This document shows, piece after piece, positions 1 through 5,248 of a DNA stretch of 5,248 bases. Position numbers and translations under genes: made by a program. Source of the stretch: Phycisphaerales bacterium (GTDB lineage: Bacteria; Planctomycetota; Phycisphaerae; Phycisphaerales; SM1A02); the NCBI GenBank assembly GCA_007125255.1, contig SLDM01000170.1, forward strand, positions 1 through 5,248. The letters are read 5' to 3'. Below the pieces are notes generated by a model. It was not told the origin of the DNA. It saw nothing but the letters and a program-made list of their open reading frames with translations, and searched no databases. Each line of letters begins with the position of its first letter. Positions within the stretch are counted from its first letter, which is position 1.

Positions 1-824
1 GAGAGCGCCCCGGGCCATCCGCTCCATCGTGAGGAGGTCGCTCCCAGGTTGGTGAAGAGCTGCGAGTCGAATCCGACCCGGCCGGTGGGGGCAATCTGAA
101 CCAGGGGCAGGGCATTCGGGCTGAAAGGATTCGGCGAGTTCGCACCCCAGGTCCAGCCAAAGCCGTCAGGCGGCGCGGGCGAGCCCTCGCGCTTGACCAG
201 GTTGAGTCCACCAAACCAGTTCATGTAGATGGAGGTGTTGTTGTTCTGAGTGACGCCGGGGCCGGCAAGCATCGCCCCGAACGCCATGAGGTTGCCGTCG
301 CTGAAGCCGGGCGTTTCGCTGAAGCGGTGGAATATGACTCCGCCGCCGATACCCGGTGCGGCATCGCCGGGGATGGCGAGCCTGGTCAGTTCGCCGTCGA
401 CGTATCGGAACAGGCCGTTGGCGTTCGAATCCGGAAGTCCGGCAATGGGGACCGAGATTGCGACGTTGCCCGCGTTGTTGAGTTCCGGCGCCAGCAGATA
501 GGGACTGAACGCGCCGAAGACCACGCCCGGGGCCGCACCGGGAGCCTGCACCCCGCTGAGCATGATCGTCTCCAGTTCTCCGGAAGCATTGGGCGTCGTC
601 ATCCACATGCCAACGTGGCCGACATCTCCGGTGCGCATCGCGGAGAAGGCGACCTGCCCGTGAGCGTTGATGCGCGGATAGCCGAAGCCGGTGAAAGTTC
701 CCCCGACTTCCGGAACGAGGTCGCCGGTCTTCGCAACGGTCCGATAGGTGTAGGCGTCAGCGAGAGCGCCGGCGGACAACGTCAGCGATATTCCGGCGGC
801 GGCAAGCAGTGTGTACGGTTTCAT
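1..824 (-). CDS. Exported NxxGxxAF tandem-repeat protein (N-terminal part, runs off left edge)
   Basis: The first 274 codons are present and the C-terminus lies outside the window. The start MKPYTLLAAAGISLTLSAGA is a signal peptide: a Lys, a hydrophobic core and an ALA-D cleavage site after residue 22. The product should therefore leave the cytoplasm. The rest consists of repeats of about 60-70 residues, each opening with a GD/G..P..G..F turn and closing on an NxxGxxAF-like motif. These are NAHGQVAF (53-60), NNAGNVAI (116-123), a degenerate SDGNLMAF (175-182) and APTGRVGF (245-252). This is the signature of the 'choice-of-anchor tandem repeat NxxGxxAF-containing' proteins. They are common in Planctomycetota and often end in a sorting signal such as PEP-CTERM, which cannot be seen here. 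The repeats are probably beta-rich, propeller-like and surface located (inference); no enzymatic function is known. The ATG at 824 is chosen because it alone opens the signal peptide. The gene is co-oriented with the sigma-kinase operon but 318 bp from it, so it probably has its own promoter. Confidence 0.85.
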   Translation of the reverse strand, partial: MKPYTLLAAAGISLTLSAGALADAYTYRTVAKTGDLVPEVGGTFTGFGYPRINAHGQVAFSAMRTGDVGHVGMWMTTPNASGELETIMLSGVQAPGAAPGVVFGAFSPYLLAPELNNAGNVAISVPIAGLPDSNANGLFRYVDGELTRLAIPGDAAPGIGGGVIFHRFSETPGFSDGNLMAFGAMLAGPGVTQNNNTSIYMNWFGGLNLVKREGSPAPPDGFGWTWGANSPNPFSPNALPLVQIAPTGRVGFDSQLFTNLGATSSRWSGWPGAL

Positions 825-835
825 GGTCCATGGAG

Positions 836-840
836 TCCTT
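836..840 (-). promoter_or_regulatory. Shine-Dalgarno of the NxxGxxAF protein gene
   Basis: On the minus strand, AAAAAGGA precedes the start. The AAGGA core lies 11 nt from the ATG at 824, which is long. It lies only 4 nt from another ATG at 831-829 that is out of frame. The frame with a signal peptide and repeats is the one from 824. Confidence 0.5.
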
Positions 841-854
841 TTTCCTGCGGTGAT

Positions 855-885
855 CAGATCGTTCCGGGTGTTCTGCCCGGATCTG
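855..885 (-). promoter_or_regulatory. Bulged inverted repeat in the leader of the NxxGxxAF gene
   Basis: Read on the minus strand, CAGAT and CCGGG pair with CCCGG and ATCTG. The loop is the 7-nt CAGAACA, and a 4-nt bulge (AACG) lies on one side. This gives 10 base pairs in two blocks, ending about 30 nt upstream of the start codon. No T-run follows, so it is not a classical intrinsic terminator of the kinase transcript. It could be a 5'-UTR hairpin or an operator. The pairing is read from the sequence; the role is not known. Confidence 0.4.
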
Positions 886-1127
886 GGCTGACAGTTCGGG
901 CGGCCACGACGGACGCCGGATGCCCCTCACCCGGACAGGCGGAAACGGCCGCGCCAGGTGACATGGGAGAAAGGCACGAGTGAAGAAGGGGCGGGTGACG
1001 TGCGTACCGAAAGCTCCGTGCGCGCCGGCCATGGCCAGCGAGCGCAGCGAGTCTGCCGTCATGGTGGTCATGAGGCTTGATACCGGAAGGCGAACTTGAC
1101 AGTGTCAGGACTCTTGCCGTCGCCGAT

Positions 1128-1168
1128 CCCTTCGTGCCTCCCTCAATCCCTCCACTCCGTTACTTGGT
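1128..1168 (-). repeat. Degenerate 8-bp purine-rich repeat across the kinase 3' end
   Basis: On the minus strand this reads as the units ACCAAGTA, ACGGAGTG, a run of GAGGGA/GAGGGAGGC, and ACGAAGGG. The pattern is the same as in the larger tract at 4622-4744 on the plus strand. The 10-mer AAGTAACGGA occurs exactly in both (minus 1165-1156, plus 4647-4656). The tract encodes the last residues of the kinase (about QVTEWRD) and its TGA stop. The two tracts therefore bracket the operon in opposite orientation. Confidence 0.55.
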
Positions 1169-3905
1169 CATCCCGTTCCCCTCTCCCGCATCGCTCATGC
1201 CACAGCTCGATCCCGTCAGCTTCTTCGATGTTCAGCAGCGCTTCGCAAAGAAACTCCAGGCCGCGGTGCGTCTCGGAGTGGTCCGGCCCGAAAGTTTTCA
1301 GAAGAATCTCGTAACTCTCGATGAGCAGCGGTAGTGCTTCGCCGTATCGGTCAAGTTCGCAGAGGGTCGCTCCGAGATTTCGCAACACCGGGGCGAGGTG
1401 AATCGCGCCGGGAGAGACGGCTTCCCGAAGTTGCTCGAGTACAACTGCATAACGCGATGCCGCCTCGTGAAACTGCCCGGTGTAGTAGTACACGGTGGCA
1501 AGCGCCTGTTGTGCATTGAGCGTCAACGGATGGGCCGGGCCGAGGGCGCGCACTCTCCCTTCAACTACTTCGATCATGAGCGTTTCACTTTCCACGTATC
1601 TCTTCTGACTCATCAGCAGGACGCCGAGATTCGCCGACACGGTAAGCGTGTTGGGGTGGTCCGGACCGGCGGAGCGCATGTAGGCGTTGCGAACCTCGTG
1701 ATAGAGCGCTTCGGACTCGTCGAGCCGTCCCATGTTGTTGAGCAACTTCGCCAGGTTGCCCTTCACCATGAGAATGTGGGGGTGGTCGTCGCCGAGCGTT
1801 CGTGAGGATTGTGCGAGCAGGGTCTGGTAGTCGCCCTCCGCTTCTTCAAAGCGGCCGAGACTATCCTTGGCGCTCGCCAGAACCGTCAACGTTGCAAGCG
1901 AGTCCGGATGGTCGTCGCCCAGCACTTCCCGCTGCGCCCGGAGTACCGGTTGAAGGCGGTCGATCGCGTCCTGGTAACGGCCGACCCTGGTGAGGGCGAG
2001 GCCGAGTTTTTCCTCGTTGGACAACGTCATGCGATGGCGCGGGCCAAGCAACTCCCGCGACTCTCTGACCGCGTCGATCAGGATCCGCTCTGCTTCATCA
2101 AATGCGCCCCGGGCCGTAGCAACACCGGCAAGCGTTCGAAGTACTTCAGGCAGATGGCGGCGGACGGGCCCGCCAGCCGACTCACAGATCGACTGCGCGG
2201 TCAGAAGCGGTGCCCGGGCTTCTTCCACCCGATTGGCCTCCAGAAGCGCGCGGCCCAGTTTGAGATGGACTTCTACCGCCACAACCGGATCATCATCGGC
2301 TGAACTCTGCCACAGGGCCTGCGCCTGCTGCGCATGATGAAGCTGCGGTGTCGCCAGGCCCAGTGCGTGGTAAGCGTCGGCGAAAGTCTCGTGCAGCCGG
2401 CGACGAACTTTCGGATCGCGAATCTGATCCGCCAGACGCGGCGCTGCAAGATCGAGGGCTTCGCGCACCTGCAGGTCCGGCCGGCGCGCTTCCTGGGGGC
2501 TGCTGCGCTGAATGATGTCGATCCAGAATTCATTGATCTCGCTGGCGATAGTCGCCTCGTACTCGGCGCGGAGCGTCTGTTGTTCGGCTTCAACACGGCT
2601 CACGTTGGCCCGCTTCATCCCGTACGTGGCGGCGGTCACTCCGACGATGAGCGACACCACGGCCAGCAGCGACACCGCGCTGGTCAGTTTGCGCCGGGTG
2701 ATGAGCTTCCGAGTGAGATAAAGCACGCTTGGTGCGGTGGCAACCACGGGCAGACCGTCGAGATAGCGCTGCAGATCGTCTTCCAGCGCGGCAGCAGAGT
2801 CGTATCGTTCATCCGGATCCAGCGCGACCGCCTTCAGGACGATGCGATCCAGGTCGCCCCGCAGCTCCCGACGGCGCAGCGCGACTTCGGACCTGGAGGA
2901 CGCTGCGAGCTGACTCGGCCGAACGGCACGCGAGCCGGCGCGTGATCCGCTGGCAGCGTCCGTTCCGGCGGGCTCGCGCGGTACCTGTCCGGTCAATACT
3001 TCACACAGAAGGACGCCCAGCGCGTACACATCCGACCGAACATCTGCGCTGTCGCTTCCGCTGGCCTGTTCGGGGCTCATGTACCGAGGCGTGCCCAGCC
3101 GCGTGCCGAGTTGGGTCCGGGTCTCATCGACGTTCTCTTCCAGTATCTTCGCGATTCCGAAATCGATTACCCGCGGCTGGTGTCGATGATCTATCCGCTC
3201 CACCAGGATATTCGCCGGCTTGAGATCGCGATGAATCACCGCACGCTGGTGGGCGTGATGGACCGAGTTGCACACCTCGATCATCAGTTGCACGCGCTCT
3301 CGCACGGTCAGAACGTTCGTTTCACAGTATTCTGTGATGGGTTCGCCGCTCACCAGTTCCATCGCCAGAAACGGTCGATGATGATCATCAAGACCGGCAT
3401 CGAGCACGCGGGCAATTCCGGCGTGGTTCATCCGCGCCAGGGTGCGCGACTCCGCCCGGAACCGGGCAATCACTTCCGGTGTCGCCAGCTCGGTTCGCAG
3501 GACCTTGACCGCAACCGGCCGCTCAACCGGAGCCAATTGCCTTGCGCGGTACACCATTCCGAATCCGCCGCGGCCGATCTCCCCACCGATCTCGTAGCCG
3601 GGTATGCGAGGTGCGACCGATGCCGAGTCCAGCGTGCATCCATCCGGGCGAAGGGAGCGAGACGCCTTTTCGGGATCGGGTTCCGAAAACAGCCCCTCAG
3701 CGCGTTGATGGGCTCCCAGCAGACGCTCGACCGCGACACGAATCCCGGCGTCCGCTCGTGCCATCGCTGCCCGGGCCTCATCGATCGGCGCTTCGCCCTC
3801 GGCTGCGTCCACCATCAGGCCGAAGAGATCCTTCACGGCGGTGCGGTCTGCGTTCGCGCGCGAGTCGTCCCGCCCGGATGGGCCGCCCCTGTCCGCGCCG
3901 CTCAC
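1143..3905 (-). CDS. Membrane Hanks-type Ser/Thr protein kinase with C-terminal TPR array
   Basis: The protein has 920 residues. Residues 25-75 form the helical segment (VERLLGAHQRAEGLF) usual ahead of the kinase domain in sigma-linked kinases of this type. The kinase domain (about 104-385) has all key elements: glycine loop GRGGFGMVY (111-119), ATP-binding VAVK (K134), helix-C E152, catalytic HRDLKPAN (225-232, D227), DFG (248-250), activation segment GTPRYMSPEQ (271-280) and SDVYALGV (291-298). It should therefore be active. A Ser/Ala/Arg-rich insert lies at about 312-340. A single membrane helix (about 407-429) follows the basic TRRK, which suggests the kinase is cytoplasmic and the C-terminus outside (inference). 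A short charged, coiled-coil-like stretch (430-455) leads to TPRs from about 500 to 890. From 620 they follow a strict 42-residue period marked by G(P/D)xHP, with His at 624, 666, 708, 750, 792 and 876, as in TPR_10/TPR_12 kinesin-light-chain-type repeats. The start is the GTG at 3905, with GGAG 8 nt upstream inside the sigma gene. Its GTGA overlaps the sigma stop, so translation is coupled. The likely substrate is the adjacent sigma factor; the TPRs are the probable sensor or docking part. Confidence 0.96.
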   Translation of the reverse strand: MSGADRGGPSGRDDSRANADRTAVKDLFGLMVDAAEGEAPIDEARAAMARADAGIRVAVERLLGAHQRAEGLFSEPDPEKASRSLRPDGCTLDSASVAPRIPGYEIGGEIGRGGFGMVYRARQLAPVERPVAVKVLRTELATPEVIARFRAESRTLARMNHAGIARVLDAGLDDHHRPFLAMELVSGEPITEYCETNVLTVRERVQLMIEVCNSVHHAHQRAVIHRDLKPANILVERIDHRHQPRVIDFGIAKILEENVDETRTQLGTRLGTPRYMSPEQASGSDSADVRSDVYALGVLLCEVLTGQVPREPAGTDAASGSRAGSRAVRPSQLAASSRSEVALRRRELRGDLDRIVLKAVALDPDERYDSAAALEDDLQRYLDGLPVVATAPSVLYLTRKLITRRKLTSAVSLLAVVSLIVGVTAATYGMKRANVSRVEAEQQTLRAEYEATIASEINEFWIDIIQRSSPQEARRPDLQVREALDLAAPRLADQIRDPKVRRRLHETFADAYHALGLATPQLHHAQQAQALWQSSADDDPVVAVEVHLKLGRALLEANRVEEARAPLLTAQSICESAGGPVRRHLPEVLRTLAGVATARGAFDEAERILIDAVRESRELLGPRHRMTLSNEEKLGLALTRVGRYQDAIDRLQPVLRAQREVLGDDHPDSLATLTVLASAKDSLGRFEEAEGDYQTLLAQSSRTLGDDHPHILMVKGNLAKLLNNMGRLDESEALYHEVRNAYMRSAGPDHPNTLTVSANLGVLLMSQKRYVESETLMIEVVEGRVRALGPAHPLTLNAQQALATVYYYTGQFHEAASRYAVVLEQLREAVSPGAIHLAPVLRNLGATLCELDRYGEALPLLIESYEILLKTFGPDHSETHRGLEFLCEALLNIEEADGIELWHERCGRGERDDQVTEWRD

Positions 3906-4558
3906 CGCGCGGTCTCCGGCGGGCCGGCGGTTTCGCCCTCGATGATCTGCTGCAGTCGTGCCCGGGCGAATTCCCAGTCACGTTTGATGGTTCGGCCGGT
4001 CACACCAAGCATGTCCGCAATCTCCTCGATCTGACGTCCACCGAAGAATCGGAGCCGCACGACCGATGCCGCGCGCTCGTCCTCCGCTTCAAGGCGGGAA
4101 AGAGCATCGTCGAGGGACAGCAAATCGTGAGGATCGGCTTCGGACGATGCCTGCAACAGATCGAGACAGATTCGACCGGAGTGCCGCGGGTTGCTTCGCT
4201 TGCCGGCCGCCCGGGCGCGGGCGTGATCGATGAGAATGCGCCGCATGGCGGTCGCGGCGGCCTTGTAGAACGCGTGGCGGTGCTGGTAGGCGATCGGCGA
4301 CGTTTCTCCGGCAACGCGGAACAGCCGCAGATAGGACTCATTGACCAGTTCGGTCGCTCCGAGCGTATGATCGCTGCGTTCGTTGCGCATGTGTGAGCGG
4401 GCGATCACGCGCAGCTCGTCATAGACGATCTGAAGCAGTCGGTCGCGATCAGTGGTAGAGCCCTTTGCCGCGGCGTCGAGCAATTGTGTCACGTCGCCCG
4501 CCTCACGGCTCAGGTCTCTTCCGACCGCCGGGTCAGCACCAGGTCTCGATTCGTCCAT
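3902..4558 (-). CDS. ECF-type RNA polymerase sigma factor, TIGR02999/ECF43-like
   Basis: The protein has 218 residues and directs core RNA polymerase to specific promoters. Region 2 covers about 44-115: YDELRVIARSHMRNE, then the family pattern HTLGATELVNESYLRL (64-79), and AFYKAAATAMRRILIDHARA (96-115). Region 4 covers about 148-206: LDDALSRLEAED, VVRLRFFGG, and a helix-turn-helix (about 176-195) ending in TIKRDW, a hallmark of this family (usually TVKRDW). There is no region 1.1 or 3, as expected for ECF sigmas. The acidic DAED motif of region 2.2 is replaced by GATE (67-70). Threonine 69 sits where the related Vibrio EcfP sigma is phosphorylated by its partner kinase. The start is the ATG at 4558, preceded by GGAG 5 nt away. 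The frame stays open upstream to an ATG at 4726, but that stretch is translated octamer repeat, and family members begin near here. The stop overlaps the kinase start by 4 nt, so the pair forms one operon. A dyad overlaps the ribosome binding site. Confidence 0.94.
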   Translation of the reverse strand: MDESRPGADPAVGRDLSREAGDVTQLLDAAAKGSTTDRDRLLQIVYDELRVIARSHMRNERSDHTLGATELVNESYLRLFRVAGETSPIAYQHRHAFYKAAATAMRRILIDHARARAAGKRSNPRHSGRICLDLLQASSEADPHDLLSLDDALSRLEAEDERAASVVRLRFFGGRQIEEIADMLGVTGRTIKRDWEFARARLQQIIEGETAGPPETAR

Positions 4559-4563
4559 ACCGG

Positions 4564-4567
4564 CTCC
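4564..4567 (-). promoter_or_regulatory. Shine-Dalgarno deciding the sigma factor start
   Basis: GGAG on the minus strand, 5 nt upstream of the ATG at 4558. The alternative in-frame ATG at 4615 has AGGA directly abutting it, too close to act. The one at 4726 lies in repeat DNA. Two of the four bases fall in the hairpin at 4566-4587. Confidence 0.65.
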
Positions 4568-4587
4568 AGTGTGCAGTGCACTACTGG
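4566..4587 (-). promoter_or_regulatory. Inverted repeat overlapping the sigma gene ribosome binding site
   Basis: On the minus strand CCAGT, a bulged A, then GTGC, loop ACT, GCAC and ACTGG. This gives 9 base pairs with one bulged base. The last two G of the 3' arm are the first two G of the GGAG Shine-Dalgarno. As RNA it could hide the ribosome binding site; as DNA it could be an operator. Both uses are inferred from position. Confidence 0.45.
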
Positions 4588-4621
4588 TCCAATGGTACCG
4601 ATTTCCGTGGTCCATTCCTAA

Positions 4622-4744
4622 CCGGAGGCACGGAGGCATGGAGGGAAAGTAACGGAATAACGAAGTGACGAAGTAAGGGAGGGGCGAAGGGAGGGCCAGG
4701 CATCGAGGCCTTAGGCATCGAGGCATTCAGTAAGGCACGGAGGG
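4622..4744 (+). repeat. Degenerate 8-bp tandem repeat tract (ACGRAGKR-like)
   Basis: From 4622 the plus strand reads in octamers: CCGGAGGC, ACGGAGGC, ATGGAGGG, a 6-nt AAAGTA, ACGGAATA, ACGAAGTG, ACGAAGTA, AGGGAGGG, GCGAAGGG. A looser part follows with a 12-bp direct repeat AGGCATCGAGGC (4698-4709 and 4713-4724) and a final ACGGAGGG (4737-4744). The strand is strongly purine-biased. The sigma frame remains open through it to 4726, with a Pro/Leu/Cys/Arg-rich translation, which I regard as non-coding. A shorter tract of the same type in the opposite orientation ends the kinase gene. Confidence 0.65.
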
Positions 4745-5143
4745 TGTGGCAGGTGGCCGTCATTGCGGGGAATGGGGCCGAATCCCGATTGCCATTCAAT
4801 CTTCGTGCGGGCTTAATGATTCGGTGTGATCCTTCGAATCGCCCGTGGAGCGTATGGAAGGCAACTGACCGTGTGGCGCCGCTTGGGAGGACGATGCATG
4901 CCGATCTCGACCGCCAGTCATCCGGGGCAACGGAGCGATGGGGCAGCGGCACGGCGGCGGGAGCCGCCATGGCGGCTGAATCCCTCGGCCGCTCGAGAGA
5001 TCCCCGCCCCGCCGCGGATGGAGCGAGAACAGCTCCGCGGGGAAGGTATCGCGGACCGGCCGCGTAACCTGAACGTGACCACCCGCCAATGCCATGGCGA
5101 AAAGCGCCAATTCGTCCATGCGCCGACCGAACTGTAGACCGCC
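4745..5143. other. Non-coding stretch upstream of the sigma-kinase operon
   Basis: I find no supportable gene in these 399 bases. Open frames on both strands translate to Arg/Pro/Ala/His-rich sequence without any recognisable motif or good ribosome binding site. The stretch contains a 16-bp perfect palindrome (4962-4977), an overlapping GGCGGC/GCCGCC hairpin (4953-4968), a 7-bp stem CCGCGGA/TCCGCGG with a 15-nt loop (5012-5040), and two GCCATGGC palindromes. None is followed by a T-run. A small RNA or a decayed gene cannot be excluded. Confidence 0.5.
4953..4977. repeat. Overlapping inverted repeats around a 16-bp perfect palindrome
   Basis: AGCCGCCATGGCGGCT (4962-4977) is a perfect palindrome. 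Just before it GGCGGC (4953-4958) can also pair with the same GCCGCC (4963-4968) across GGGA. The central arm thus has two possible partners. This is seen directly, but is less surprising in GC-rich DNA. Confidence 0.45.
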
Positions 5144-5248
5144 ATGGTCTCGGCAGTCGCTCATGCACTGTGGCAGCGCTATGGTGGTCAACACGTTCAC
5201 AACTGGATCGAAGCGGAGCAGATCGTGGATCCGCTTCTCCAGAGCGAA
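5144..5248 (+). CDS. Possible DUF2934-like small protein (N-terminal part, runs off right edge)
   Basis: An open frame of 35 codons continues past the window. After MVSA it reads AHALWQRYGGQHVHNWIEAE, which fits the pattern A..LW...G......W..AE of DUF2934 (typically RAYELWE..GRP.G....HWL.AE). That family is a short domain of unknown function found in planctomycetes, Rhizobiales and others. The fit is by eye and short. An in-frame TAG at 5135-5137 lies just upstream, so the ATG at 5144 is the only start nearby, and it has no clear Shine-Dalgarno. It is divergent from the sigma-kinase operon. It may instead be a broken gene, or a leaderless or weakly translated one; function unknown. Confidence 0.4.
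   Translation, partial: MVSAVAHALWQRYGGQHVHNWIEAEQIVDPLLQSE

Larger units (their letters stand above)
825..1142. other. Intergenic region between kinase stop and NxxGxxAF gene start
   Basis: I see no convincing gene in these 318 bases. The short frames that cross it have Arg/Pro/His-rich translations typical of shadow frames in GC-rich DNA. It holds the bulged hairpin and ribosome binding site of the left gene, a small dyad (TGACA-G-TGTCA, 1097-1107), one GCCATGGC palindrome (1028-1035), and the end of an octamer repeat tract that begins inside the kinase gene. The promoter of the left gene should lie here, but I cannot pick out -35/-10 boxes with confidence. There is no hairpin with a T-run to terminate the kinase transcript. 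Confidence 0.6.

Noticed and set aside
327..983. 218-codon plus-strand open frame over the left gene
   Set aside because: The minus frame from 824 has a signal peptide and repeated NxxGxxAF motifs; the plus frame is its shadow.
1089..1124. Nested inverted repeats (GGCGA/TCGCC around TGACA/TGTCA) as a kinase terminator
   Set aside because: The stems are short and separated by large unpaired gaps, and no T-run follows.
2334..2945. 203-codon open frame on the plus strand within the kinase region
   Set aside because: It is antisense to a clear kinase/membrane/TPR coding frame, and its translation shows no motif; typical GC-rich shadow.
3111..4396. Two long plus-strand open frames (307 and 284 codons) opposite the kinase and sigma genes
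   Set aside because: Both run antisense to confidently recognised domains, and their Arg/Pro/Ser-rich translations match no family I recognise.
4592..4620. Possible sigma-70-like promoter (TACCAT as -10) ahead of the sigma gene
   Set aside because: The -10 matches only 4 of 6 positions and no -35 box is present at the right spacing.
4559..4726. Extending the sigma factor to an upstream in-frame ATG at 4726
   Set aside because: The 56 extra residues are translated octamer repeat rich in Pro, Leu, Cys and Arg. The ATG at 4558 has a good GGAG and matches the family's usual length better.
4622..4744. Octamer tract as a CRISPR array
   Set aside because: The units are 8 bp, degenerate and contiguous, with no spacers between constant repeats.
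4581..5168. 195-codon minus-strand open frame upstream of the sigma gene
   Set aside because: Arg/Pro/His-rich composition, runs through the repeat tract, and no recognisable domain or ribosome site.

Overview
The window looks like chromosomal DNA from a GC-rich environmental bacterium, most likely a planctomycete of the Phycisphaerae type. This rests on three things seen together. One is a 'TIGR02999-type' (ECF43-like) sigma factor gene. The second is a translationally overlapping Hanks-type kinase gene with a long TPR tail. The third is a secreted protein built of NxxGxxAF tandem repeats. Acidobacteriota, Gemmatimonadota and some Gammaproteobacteria also carry the sigma-kinase pair, so the phylum is an inference.

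Layout. Bases 1-824 (minus) hold the N-terminal 274 codons of an exported NxxGxxAF-repeat protein that runs off the left edge. Bases 825-1142 are an intergenic leader with a strong bulged hairpin just upstream of that gene. Bases 1143-3905 (minus) encode a 920-residue membrane Ser/Thr kinase with TPRs. Bases 3902-4558 (minus) encode the sigma factor; its stop overlaps the kinase GTG start in a GTGA. Bases 4559-5143 are non-coding as far as I can see. They hold a dyad that overlaps the sigma gene's Shine-Dalgarno, a degenerate 8-bp purine-rich repeat tract, and several palindromes. At the right edge (5144-5248, plus) a short open frame resembles the start of a DUF2934-like protein.

How the parts may work together. 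Sigma and kinase are almost certainly co-transcribed and translationally coupled. The acidic 'DAED' element used by most ECF sigmas in region 2.2 reads GATE here, with a threonine at residue 69. In the related Vibrio EcfP/PknT pair, phosphorylation of a threonine in this region by the partner kinase supplies the missing charge. I infer the same switch here: the TPR sensor senses a signal, the kinase phosphorylates the sigma factor, and the sigma factor becomes active. No anti-sigma gene is visible in the window. The target promoters are unknown.

The most unusual non-coding features are the octamer repeat, present at both ends of the operon in opposite orientation and encoding the end of the kinase and its stop codon; the hairpin on the sigma start site; and three copies of the 8-bp palindrome GCCATGGC, all outside genes.
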